DNA of 64,000 bases from Balanoglossus misakiensis (Eukaryota > Hemichordata): positions 12,214,001 to 12,278,000 of the forward strand of contig CM082585.2 of assembly GCA_040954595.2 (NCBI GenBank), given 5' to 3'. The stretch's first letter is position 1. Each line of letters begins with the position of its first letter. Below are positions 23,061 to 38,550 of the stretch, in pieces. Both the position numbers and the translations under genes were made by a program. The notes under the pieces are model-generated. The model did no database searches, was not told where the DNA came from, and worked only from the letters and a program-made list of their open reading frames with translations.

Positions 23061-24262
23061 CCATCATCATCACCGTCTTAAGACTACATGACCCAACCAG
23101 CAGGCCAGGTCATGGATATACTTACACATCAAAAAGGAAGAACAAAGAGAGAACCCAGGTGTGTGATCGTCCAATCATAAACATACACAGTGCTGCACAA
23201 ACTTTGAAGTAAAACGACATCAGGATTAATTTATATGATCCAAATCTTTCCACCAAACCACTACCCAGGAGAACCAATACCTTGGATTTCAAAAGAAAAA
23301 GAAAAATAGACATTAAAATTATTAAATTCTGTAAAGTGCACAGCATTATGAAAAAAAAAAATGTTTCATCTTACCTGAGGTACAATGAAAGATGAACCAT
23401 ACAGAAACTTTCTCAAATATGAGGGCAAGTCTTCCTGTGGTATCAAGGCATCTCCGAATATGGCCAGAAAGTTACTGCAGAAAGCAAGGTGAAACACTTG
23501 ACAGAAGTTCATGACAACGAAGAAAATAAAGTTTTTCTGGGTGACAATCTGCCATGTTAGGGTCCATAGGCTGGTATTGACAATTCGTTCATCGTCATGT
23601 TTTTTCTTTCCGTTAGTCGATTTCAAATCCACCTTGTAATGTGTTTTCACATTTCGACCAGTATAACACATGCACAAACAACTAAGAAATGCTATTCCGA
23701 TGCAATAACACTGAAATGCAAAACGATTTTCCAGACTATTAGACACCATCTCTGCCCACAGCACGGCACTCGAGCCAATGACTGAAGCTACTTGACTGTA
23801 TCTGACCAATCGTAATCGTTCGTCGTGTTGTTGTGACATTTCTGTGAAGCTTGCACACTGTGCCAGCAAGACAAATGTAAACAAGGTGTCATAGCAACAA
23901 AGACTGACAAGCAGATGCACACCAATCATCCAATGATCTGGTACGTAGTGTTCCCATGGAAACCATGGCAGCAGGAAACTAAAAGCATAGAATGGTGCTC
24001 CATAAAGGATGGACAAGCGTCTCTCATGAAAAATTGCCAGTTTGGAATTATCTTGAATGTATCCAAATAAGGGATCATTGATAGCATTCCACACAAGATA
24101 CAATATCTGTGTTGTTTGAAACCACTGCTGGCTGATCTTGTAATGATTCAAGAATAACTTGACGTAGTAGAACTGGAAAACAGAATTCATCATGGTGGAT
24201 GCTAGAGTTGTTGCACAAAATGCCAGGGCATTCCAGTGGATTTGAGGTCCAAAGCCAACCAT
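22313..24262 (-). CDS. MFSD13A: TMEM180 / MFSD13A, major facilitator superfamily-like membrane protein
   Basis: Exons on the minus strand: 24262-23375, 23280-23126, 22889-22806 and 22592-22313. Phases close to 468 residues (human about 517). Many hydrophobic segments give the 11-12 TM pattern of the MFS. Matches to TMEM180 include the MFS loop motif WNAINDPLFGYIQD (59-71), HLLVSLCCYDTLFT, NFCQVFHLAFCSNF, DIIDEDVIKHNRK, LFTKPAQSIAPMI and WSRYTL near the C-terminus. The transported substrate is unknown in the family. The first coding exon follows acceptor CTGCACTGCAG; a donor on the minus strand at 24696 (GAGAAAG before GTACGT) suggests a 5' UTR exon around 24696-24780. Intron 2 holds a long ATC microsatellite. 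Confidence 0.92.
22933..23072. repeat. (ATC)n microsatellite in TMEM180 intron 2
   Basis: About 140 bp of ATC/CAT triplets with a few CAC and TTC interruptions, lying between the second and third coding exons of TMEM180. It produces an apparent poly-His frame on + which is not a gene. Confidence 0.97.
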
Positions 24263-25385
24263 GGTGATCGATGTCTTCTTGGTGTTACCTGCAGTGCAGA
24301 AATCAAATGTGCCGTATCTTATAACTGCAACTGCACATCTATGTATAGAGCACTCGTCAATAAATTTGACATTAAATATTGGCAACTTTTTTTTCTGAGA
24401 AATTGGGGCCGGGGGGTAAAAATTTGATTACATGTAACCATGGAGATTAAAAAAACCTCGGCAAGTGTCTTAGGCTAATGATCGGAGAAAAGTGCAAACA
24501 ACCGCACACACATGCACACTCTTCAATCTGAATCACAAAATGCGGTACTTTTTGGGGGGGGGGGAGTGAGGAGACATCGTCGTAAACAACGACCTCTTTA
24601 CGGCATCAGTTTCTGAGTTTCCAGGTGGGCGGTGGACCCGGGAAGGGTGGAGGGTGTTATGGCAGTCTCTGCGGCAAGTATTCATTTTCACGTACCTTTC
24701 TCGATGTAAAACACAGAAGGACCACAGGCACTTTATAAGTAGAGTCACGGTTTATACTAGAAGCTCTCTTTGAGTGCGTGATCTATGTGAAATCTTTAAA
24801 CGTGACACGATGACAAAGTTGTGCAGTCAGCTGTCATGGTCAGCTGTGGAGCGCCACTTACGGTCATATCACGTTTTCGTTTTCTTTTCTTTTTCGCGTA
24901 CTTAAAAGCTTCATCGAAATCGACATTGCTTTCTCTCACTAATTATACAAGCATTCACAAAAGAAGTGGGGGAAATGAAACACGTAAATGGGTATAAAGG
25001 GTCAAAGCAATCATTTCCCTGTGTTAAGTAAAACTATTATCCCTTGTCACAATAGTTACATGTAGTCAGATTTATCGACAAAGTTTCAAGTTCTTTGGTT
25101 TTACATTAACAAAGGATTTACTTCATTTTAATTTTGTACGGCTTTGGCAATTGTTCAATCATATCTACTAATAGTAGACATAACGCTTGTTCAGAGGAAT
25201 TTCCCTCTACCAGAGTTTTAAGCAAAATTTCAAGCTTCATGCACGTACATGTATCAGAACATTGTTTATTGTTATATTGTTTATGTGCATGACGTCATCC
25301 ATAATGTGCAGTACACTTAGTGTATAAAGTGTGTTCTCTCCGCCATCACTGAGTAGATTGAATATCACGCTTACAAGGACTTTTT
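24263..25385. other. TMEM180 5' region and intergenic DNA
   Basis: Contains the putative TMEM180 5' UTR exon (about 24696-24780, minus strand), a G-run at 24553-24564 and a full palindromic CRE (TGACGTCA) at 25290-25297. No other exon of PCCB is recognisable before the orphan exon that follows. Confidence 0.4.
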
Positions 25386-25712
25386 TGGCATTTCCATTTT
25401 CAGGATATGTGGACGACATCATCGAACCACAAACCACCAGGATGAGACTGTGCAGTGACCTGGATCTGTTGGCCACCAAGAAAATGCAAATTCCTTGGAA
25501 GAAGCATGGAAATATCCTATTGTAAAAAATTCATCTGCACAATCTAAAAAACTGCTTAGTGGCATTTGGGAACTTCCCCCTCCTTTTCTGAAGACAATAT
25601 TTCCCAGAGAATACTGTAAATGTTCCTGCTTGAAAAGCTGCTCACCCCTATTTCACTGCACATGGGTTAAACCGCTTTATCAAAATGATGGGGCTACACC
25701 AATATGACATGA
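25386..25712 (+). pseudogene. Orphan duplicate of the PCCB terminal exon and 3' UTR
   Basis: 25404-25525 reproduces the last PCCB exon (31297-31418): same 122-nt length, same acceptor TTTTCAG and same stop codon. Homology continues on both sides, from GGCATTTC before the acceptor to about 187 bp of 3' UTR after the stop (compare 31279-31610). In the coding part I count four amino-acid changes (F to Y, R to S, N to I, P to L) and one silent change, so constraint looks relaxed, yet there is no frameshift or stop. No upstream PCCB exons accompany it. It is best read as the remnant of a head-to-tail duplication. It lies 5' of the PCCB promoter and cannot be used by that gene. Confidence 0.88.
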
Positions 25713-26056
25713 GGAAAGGGGTAAAGTGTTGCATGTTTGTAGAAAACTACTGTTTTACGGGTTATTTTCGCGACAGGAAATTTTGAGTTCTGCTGAAATA
25801 AACTTGAAAAACTTTTGTGTGTAAAATCAAGAATGGTGATAAAGTTTATCTTTCGGGACAAAATGGGAAAATTAAAGATTGTGATAGTATGTAAACAGCA
25901 ATTTCTTGCGTGTCTGTAATCAAAACAAAGAAAAATGAATTTTTGCGTGATAAATATTAAACTCACCAAACTTGGCGTTGGTCCAATTTCTCCACTGAAA
26001 TTACATATAAAAGTTTGACCTTCATGACCTTGTTCCCCCCCCCCCCGGCTCAGCAG

Positions 26057-26064
26057 TCACGTGA
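26057..26064. promoter_or_regulatory. Palindromic E-box TCACGTGA upstream of PCCB
   Basis: TCACGTGA ends 24 bp before the PCCB start codon, next to a C-run at about 26035-26046. This is the USF/TFE/MITF class of bHLH-zip site, common near promoters of mitochondrial and lysosomal genes. The motif is seen; the factor is inference. Confidence 0.45.
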
Positions 26065-26088
26065 TCACATTTACCCTTGCGATTCAAC

Positions 26089-31418
<5,330 letters not shown>

Positions 31419-32860
31419 AAAATTCATCTGCACAATGTAAAAAAGGCAACTGCTTAGTGGCATTTGGGAATTTCCCATTCCTTTTCTGAAGACAATATTT
31501 CCCAGAGAATACTGTAATATGTTTCTGCTTGAAAAGCTGCTCATCCCTATTTCTCTGCACATGGGTTAAACCGCTTTATTAAAATGATGGGGCTAAACCA
31601 ATGTGACAGGGGGGGGGGGGGGGGGGGAAAGCAATGCATCATAGTCCAAAACAGAGACTGTCAAACTGAAGCAATTTATTCAGATGTATATGTCAGTTGT
31701 AGCTGTATCCATATTACTTGAGCTGTATAGTGAAGACATTATGGGCATGTTCATATATGTTGTGATTGTGGACTTGATCAAATCAAATTGGTAGAATGTT
31801 ATCAGTTTTTTTAATAGCCAGCTGTCTTGTCATGTGAATTTTGTAGTCATGGATACGTCCACAGAATGCATGCAGATGTGTTAGTAGACAAGAGAGCAAA
31901 ATCTTTTGTATTTTTGACTGAAGTTTGCAAGAGATATTATACTGCTTGACAGATAAAGAGATCTCTGATCTAATGATTTAAAAATCAAAATTTTGCAAAA
32001 CAGAACGACTCAAGTTTAACAGCATGGCAGATTCATTGCTATTCCTGGTGAAGATTTGGATAGAGACAGACTTTTAGACAATTAAAAAACATGTATTTAT
32101 TTAAACTGCTGCTTCAATATTTTGTTCACAATAAAAGGTCAAAAGTCGTTTAATTAATCTTTATATGGCTTAGAATACATTGAGTAGATACAGACTCTCC
32201 ATCATTACGTGAGACTGTGACGTAGATATATTGATAACAAACTTATTTTTGATGGATGTAAAGTGTGTAAACCATGATAGTAAATCTCATATACAGAAAC
32301 AATAAATTTATAGTACATGTATGTATGACTGCTTCTGTTTGTTTCCTATAATTTCCTTTCAATTTAAATTCTGGGTCTCATTTTTTAGTAGTCTATATTT
32401 TTATTGGACATTTGATTGTAAGCTGATAGTGTATATAGATTGTACCCTTTGCACTCTGTGAAGTAAATATTTTATTGACCACAAAGTGTTTGTGTGTTTG
32501 TGTCAGATTTTAACATTCCCTTCTATATAAAGAGGAACTGTGGTCCCAGTATTCCGAAATTTCAAGTTCCCAAAAGTAAACTAATTACTGGATTATTTGA
32601 CCTTGGTGTGAATATTTGGCTTTATGTCCATTGCAAAGCATAGGAGTTCTTCTAGTTGTAATGTCCCTTGATATTGACAACACAGTCGCTGGAAAACACA
32701 CATATCATCAATGATGACCTACGACCCCTGACCTCAATTCCCACACACCACGTGGTTACTGTTCTGCTTGGCGACCCAGTGGAAGGGCACAACGGGCTTT
32801 TAATTGATGGTCAGACATAGTTTTCGGGGGATTCTTTGTCTTACGTTATCAGCAGTCCAT
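31419..32860 (+). other. PCCB 3' UTR and intergenic region
   Basis: No coding sequence. A run of 19 G lies at 31609-31627, near the end of the homology with the orphan exon copy. Candidate poly(A) signals are at 32130-32135 and 32301-32306. CACGTG occurs near 32752 and TGACCT twice at 32715-32734, upstream of BPNT1. Confidence 0.5.
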
Positions 32861-33122
32861 CGAAGGTGAGTTGTACTGCAATGCGATACTTTCGTAAAGT
32901 ACCGCTGTACCGACGCGGGGCATCTTTACAGCCGTCCGTACCTAAACCCGGGTCATGCTAGCACCTTGCAATGGAATATTCCCCTTATCGACTCAATCAT
33001 ATGCAAATCTCGTCATTATTCCATTTAAAATAATCCTGTCTGCGGTCTTCTGTCGGTCTTTCAGCCACATCACCAGACAAGCATCACCATCCCTGATCCA
33101 CTTTTGCGCGCTGAGTACAAAA
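32820..33122 (+). promoter_or_regulatory. BPNT1 promoter and 5' UTR with probable intron
   Basis: A strong donor (CGAAG before GTGAGT) follows 32865, and GGTCTTTCAG ends at 33064. Removing 32866-33064 leaves a 58-base UTR before the ATG at 33123. This would delete the in-frame ATG at 32955. Confidence 0.5.
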
Positions 33123-35728
33123 ATGGCCGATGCACCGCTCGTTGTCCGACTCGTCGCCGCCTCCGTGGCTATCGCCGACAAGGCTGGGTTGATTGTCCGT
33201 GAAATCATGAAGAAAGGCGACCTAGGAGTCGTGGAGAAAACGGTAAGTCCGTAAAACCCGTACACAGCCCATGAACTCGTGCAGATGGACCGTGTCCATC
33301 ATGTCGGGGCGGTTCGGCGCACCTCACGGGTGTTGCTTTTCTAGTGGTTTTATGCGAGTAAAACTTGGTAGAGAACTTGGTAGTGAGGTCAGTCCGTCCT
33401 TGGCATTTAGAGGTTCTTCGTATGATTAGATTTTGACTAATTTCTTGAGGCATGGGCGTGTCTTTGACTTACTAGTAGTTGTGACCTTTGACACTTGTCA
33501 AAACAGCCACCGTACACTTTCGCACATGGTAACGTACGTGTACATGTGTCGATTGGTTCATGCAAACATTGTAACAATTTATCGACATTTACATCTTTTG
33601 GAGAATTGCAAATTTAGTTTTGCGTCTGTTCTGTGACCACAAACAGGTGAGAAGCCCGTACTTGACCACAATTTATAAAAAACATGCCATACTTTTGGAG
33701 TTTAATCAAATCATTTGAACCAATAAACCCACATATGATGATATGTTAACCTTTGGCTTCTTGCTACGGGTTAAGTACCATGTATTGTACGGTCATACTG
33801 GTATATTTCTATCACTATGAAAGACTTTAATGCTCAGAGCAAAATAAGTGTGAATATGTTCCCCTTGAGTTTCTTTACCCTGCATATACTATACAGGGAA
33901 GGTGACTGGAAGTTTCAGATAGATGAACTTTGACATATATTATGCAAATAAGCACCAGGAATGACCTTTTTTTGTTCTGTTCCACAGGGCATTCAAGATT
34001 TGCAGACTCAGGCTGACAGAACTGTTCAGATGAGCATTTCCACATCCATATCACGTCTTTTTCCTGGAGTCTGTGTTGTTGGTGAAGAGGTAAGACGAGA
34101 CAGTTAAATTTAACCCTTTCACCGCAATGGTTCAGTCCAAACCCATTGTTTCCTATGGTAAAGTTGGACCTCTATAGAGGAAACTAGGGGTGAAAGGATT
34201 AAACTCGTCATAAAACGCGGGTCAGAGACAGAAATGACAGTTGATGAGATCACTGATGACATACACGTAGTAGTACATGATAAAAACTGTTTGATCAATA
34301 ATAATCTGATTTAATTTCGCAGGACGATGATCAGCCTGAAGTAGACGAGAAGTATGTTTACAGTGACATGTCTCAGGACGTGTTGAAGTATGCTGATAAA
34401 TGCCCTGATAAGTACAAGACTGTAAAACCAGAACAGGTGAGCTGGAAATATTGTGAAAATGTCATTTCAGTGCATCCTTTGGAAACAGTTGTGTTCAGTC
34501 GTATAACTGTAAATTATTCACATTGAAATCTTCTGGGAACATCGACCAGTCAGAACTGTTCCAGCTTATTCAAATTTATCAAGGAGCATTTATCAAGTAA
34601 TTTTGTTCGCACAGTTGATGCAAGCCAAGGTGAGCCTGTAGACATGATTCATTTTATAATTTCATAATCTCATTTTTCTGATTTCTAGGTCGTTGTCTGG
34701 ATTGATCCACTGGATGGTACCAAGGAATACACTGAAGGTGAGGACAAGATTAAACTGCCTTGACTGCTGCTTTATGTCTCATCAACGGACCAGATCAGAG
34801 AGAAATCAAAGGTCTGAGAAAACAATTTTGAATTCGTATATGTTGTCTTGTAACCCCAATTATTTGTGCTTGTATCTGATAGGCTTGCTTGATCATGTGA
34901 CTGTTCTGATTGGTGTTGCCGTTGACGGCCAGAGCGTGGCTGGGGTCATCCACCAACCATACTTCAACTACAAAGCCGGCAAGGATGCCAAACTTGGCCG
35001 TACAATCTGGGGTATCATTGGAGTCGGTTCCTTTGGCTTGTCTGAGAAGAAAGAACTGCCCAAAGACAAAACCATCATCACCACAACTCGCTCCCATCCA
35101 ACAAAAACCGTTCAGGAAGCCATTGATGCATTCAAACCTGATGAAGTCATTCGTGTTGGTGGGTGTGGTCACAAGGTATGTAAAGGGAACCTGTCTAGAC
35201 CAATCGTCGAGAGAATTTGACAATTTCATCTTGAGTCACACAAACACTTTTCATTTTCATTATTTCAGGTTTTGATTGTCCTTGAAGGCGAGGCTCACGT
35301 GTATCTATTCGCCAGCCCTGGATGTAAGAAGTGGGACACATGTGGTCCACAGGCCATTTTGGAAGCCATTGGAGGTAAGAATTCAAAACCATTGGATACA
35401 GCTGTTGTCATGGATACATGGGAACTACAAGTTACACGTCTATGTCAGATTTATCAACTTCATCTGTTGCCCAGCAACAAGGAAACAATGGTACACCACA
35501 AGAAATGATATGTGCTACAAGTTCAAAATGCTTTGGAGTATGTTCCTGACTTTGTTTACAATGTTTCTGTTTATTGCAGGGCGACTCACAGATATCCATG
35601 GCAACGTCTTGCAGTACCACAAGGATGTGAAGAAACCCAACAGTGGTGGCGTGCTAGCAACAATCTCAAACCATGATTACTACCTCAAAAATATTCCCCA
35701 GGGAATCAAAGACCAACTGAAGGCTTGA
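33123..35728 (+). CDS. BPNT1: 3'(2'),5'-bisphosphate nucleotidase 1
   Basis: Exons: 33123-33242, 33988-34089, 34323-34436, 34689-34737, 34883-35175, 35269-35374 and 35580-35728; 310 residues (human 308). The enzyme removes the 3'-phosphate from adenosine 3',5'-bisphosphate (PAP), the by-product of sulfation, giving AMP in the cytosol; the family is Mg-dependent and lithium-sensitive. Its metal-binding signature is complete: GEED (72-75), DPLDGT (118-123) and WDTC (248-251). Other matches are [38 protein letters not shown] and [14 protein letters not shown]. The C-terminus ends in QLKA with no targeting signal visible. The start is chosen because [15 protein letters not shown] aligns with the usual N-terminus and a 5' UTR intron probably removes the upstream frame. 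Confidence 0.97.
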
Positions 35729-36608
35729 CCAGCCAAGCTGTAACATCCCATAATATCCAGCCTACTCGTATCCCATAATTCAATGCAAGTCAGGCTGGAT
35801 AAGTTTTGTGATAATCACTTTGTGATTCTCTGTGCTTAACATTTTGCTTTTCCTCTTCAAGTTTTTTTTTTACCGATTTCCTGAAAGACTGCAACAACTT
35901 TGTTTTGTATGCAGAAATGAAAATCACTCATGTTATTCTACATACAGAGAGATATCTTGAATTGTCAGTTGACATCACCCCCATATTGATGTAATTATTT
36001 TTCTATCGAGATATTTTTCTTGTTATGGCTATGAACTTAGAGCAGTGATCGATCAACTAATAATTCAGGATTTTTAAGTGTGTAGAACAACATGATGTCA
36101 TTTCAAGGAAAGTAACAATATTCAAAAGATGACAAATCTCACCTAACAAGTCTTCCAAAGCAAGTGTCTCATGTAAGGTTTAGCAAGTTTATTTTCTCAA
36201 AGCGAGAAACTTTTACAAATTCTTTCCAAGCAGAACCCAGAATGTCTCATTTGCAAATTGTACCATGTTAAGTAAGATACAAATGAAATTGCTGCATATT
36301 TAGCCACAAAGCATCTGGTATGTGTATTTTTTAGTTTCCATAATGTGTATGCAGTCAAACCACTTATATGAATTCTTTGAAATATAGTAGGCATTAATAC
36401 CTTCGAATTACCTTAGAAATATTCAAATTGTGAAAAAATCTGCAAGCATAAACGGACATTTTAGTGGTATGTTTTTGACATCCAAATCATTGAGCAACTT
36501 CTAACCTGTGTGGTGCGCCCTCTACGGTGTATTCATGTGTATGTTTTGTTTTCATTTTGGCCGAACGTCTGTGGTTTGAGCGAGAGAGTTGCATGTCTGT
36601 GATATTTA
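35729..36608. other. BPNT1 3' UTR and intergenic DNA
   Basis: AT-rich and non-coding. I see no gene. GTGCGCCCTCTA near 36512 resembles the GAGGGCGC elements found at several other places in the window. Confidence 0.45.
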
Positions 36609-36751
36609 AGCAATAAAACACCCCCAGCCATGGTATACCACTCGATTTTGACCAGTTCACGACATATACGCACGAGCGATAGCGAGTGCGTATATGGAGT
36701 TGAACTGGTCAAAATCGAGTGGTATACCATGGCTGGGGGTGTTTTATTGCT
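36609..36751. repeat. 143-bp perfect fold-back element
   Basis: Arms 36609-36658 and 36702-36751 are perfectly complementary over 50 bases. The 43-bp centre contains a second inverted repeat, CATATACGCAC (36663-36673) against GTGCGTATATG (36686-36696). Transcribed, it would fold into one long hairpin with a central loop of 12 bases. Both arms open a frame starting MVYHSILTSS on opposite strands, purely because of the symmetry. It resembles a MITE or fold-back transposon core; no target-site duplication was identified. Confidence 0.9.
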
Positions 36752-37626
36752 ATTATATTATGCCAGTATATTGAAACTTTGCATAAAACATTTTAAAAAG
36801 GCATTTTCTTTGACTATGATATATGACTGTGGTATATGGCTAATATATCACGGTCACATGTCGTGTCTCGACCAATCAAATAGCTTGATTTACACCATCA
36901 ATATACTGGTATAATATAAATTGTGATAATGAACAGCACGTGAGGGCGCACAACAACTGAAATATTTGACCAATATATTTGCTCAAGAAATTCTTTCGAG
37001 CGAAGGTCGGAAAAGTCGGTAATGGCATGGCATGTATGTCGACTATTATTTGTCTATTTCGGGCATTTCACGGTCATCCATCTTTCCTTGACAGTAAGGC
37101 ACTTGTGCCTGCCACGCCCCCGCCCCCACCATTCTGTGAAAGCTACCTAGAAATAAATTAAGTTCTCAACATGAAATAATTGATGTAAACGAATTAAGAT
37201 CACAGCTGTCCGGCGAACGAGCCAAATAAGGGACTCTGGGCGTACACTTCTTGGACAAATTGTCAAAACAGTCTGGGATACGGATTTAGATCAGGGAGAC
37301 GTGCTGGTATTTCGTTCGATGCATCATGTTTATGACGTCACGTCGTCATCCACGGCTGGTTTTTGCCAGTTCCAGGGCTGTGTAAATATTGTAAAACTTG
37401 TGACGGGCTGTAGTGTTCCTGGCTTTATCTATCAGCATAATCTAGTTTGAGAGACAGGTATGTATTTTGTTAAGTTGGCACGTTTAAAAGTTCCAATCAC
37501 CCCAACTTCGTTAATCATCCACCAGCTAGTATCTAAGCTAAACCACGATTCTACCATTCTCTCCCTATTAACAGCTTTTCAGGCTTGTTATATTCGCACA
37601 CATTCTGTTGCAGTCCATTCTATGCC
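36752..37626 (+). promoter_or_regulatory. Upstream region and 5' UTR intron of the amidohydrolase gene
   Basis: A full CRE, TGACGTCA, lies at 37333-37340. GAGACAG before GTATGT (exon end 37457) and TCTGTTGCAG (ending 37613) define a probable 156-bp 5' UTR intron, with the start codon 13 bases after it. An alternative acceptor, GCTTTTCAG, ends at about 37582. The part nearer 36752 may belong to the fold-back element's surroundings. Confidence 0.5.
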
Positions 37627-38550
37627 ATGGAGTTCATTGATGCGCATTTTCATATTTGGGACACTTCAGATTCGGCACGGACCGGTCAGTCCACCGACTT
37701 CCTCGGTATCAGTGGCAACGCCATACCTGTCTACACGGTAGAAAAGTATAGAGAAGATCTGAAAGAAGTCACTGGTATGAAATGTAAGGGCTGCGTCTGG
37801 GTCGAGTGTTTGTCAACGATTCCGCTCGCTGAAGCCTCCTGGGCGTCCGGCGAGTGCTTGAAATTGCTTTCCGGTGCCGTCGGCGACTTTAGGATCGTTG
37901 CCAGGTGCGATCTTTCGGATGAGGATGTGAAGAAGCGTTTGCGGCGACTCAGCACGGTGTCTGATCTGTGCGGAATCCGCCAGATATTAAACCACCACCC
38001 GACAGACCCCAAGCAAATTTATCCTATGGTCGAGCGTGACAACTACATGCAAGATGAAGACTGGTTGCATGGATATGGTTTACTGGGGGATTTTGGATTG
38101 AGCTTTGACCTACAAGTCAATTCTCACCAACTTGAAGAGTTTGCCGAGGTGGTCAAGAAATATCCGCAGACCAAAGTCGTCATTGACCACCTGGGAATGC
38201 TCAACCTCAAGGAGCCCTCTGGCGTTGACACCTGGCGAAAAGGCATGCAAGCATTGGCTCAATATCCCAACGCATTCGTGAAAATTTCGATGCTTGATTA
38301 TATCATACCTGGCTGGATCCGAGACAGCGCTTCTCGCCGAGAGGTGAAAGGTTATGTTCGCGAGGTCATAGACTTGTTTGGCGCTGATAGATGTATGTTT
38401 GGTTCAAACTTCCCCGTTGAGAAGGCTTCTGGCTATTCCATGGGCGACCTTTATGACGCGTACAAGGAATTTGTCTCCGATCTTGATGATGAGAGTAAAC
38501 GTCGCCTTTTCGTTGATACTGCAGCCCGGTTTTACAAATTTGTTGAATAG
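37627..38550 (+). CDS. Amidohydrolase family 2 (TIM-barrel metal-dependent hydrolase), intronless CDS
   Basis: A single 307-residue frame. The N-terminal metal site is DAHFHIWD (H7, H9); VVIDHLG gives His188; MFGSNFPVE (257-265) is the C-terminal strand motif usual in the COG3618-type lactonase and amidohydrolase group, where many bacterial members also have GSNFPV. GIRQILNHHP (116-125) is another family block. The protein is predicted cytosolic, with no signal peptide or TM. Substrate is unknown; relatives hydrolyse lactones, sugar-acid derivatives or decarboxylate aromatic acids. The start is the ATG at 37627, where the family-typical MEFIDAHFHIWD begins. In a window of intron-rich genes this is an unsplit CDS, and the family is mostly bacterial and fungal, so old transfer from bacteria is possible but unproven. 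Confidence 0.85.
   Translation: MEFIDAHFHIWDTSDSARTGQSTDFLGISGNAIPVYTVEKYREDLKEVTGMKCKGCVWVECLSTIPLAEASWASGECLKLLSGAVGDFRIVARCDLSDEDVKKRLRRLSTVSDLCGIRQILNHHPTDPKQIYPMVERDNYMQDEDWLHGYGLLGDFGLSFDLQVNSHQLEEFAEVVKKYPQTKVVIDHLGMLNLKEPSGVDTWRKGMQALAQYPNAFVKISMLDYIIPGWIRDSASRREVKGYVREVIDLFGADRCMFGSNFPVEKASGYSMGDLYDAYKEFVSDLDDESKRRLFVDTAARFYKFVE

Noticed and set aside
22870-23212. Histidine- and isoleucine-rich open frames on +
   Set aside because: They are translations of the (ATC)n microsatellite inside a TMEM180 intron.
32955-33122. In-frame 56-codon N-terminal extension of BPNT1, free of acidic residues, resembling a mitochondrial presequence
   Set aside because: A strong donor after 32865 and an acceptor ending at 33064 predict a 5' UTR intron that removes the upstream ATG; the ATG at 33123 gives the normal family length.
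36533-36914. Two opposite-strand open frames both starting MVYHSILTSS
   Set aside because: They exist only because the 143-bp fold-back places the same sequence on both strands.
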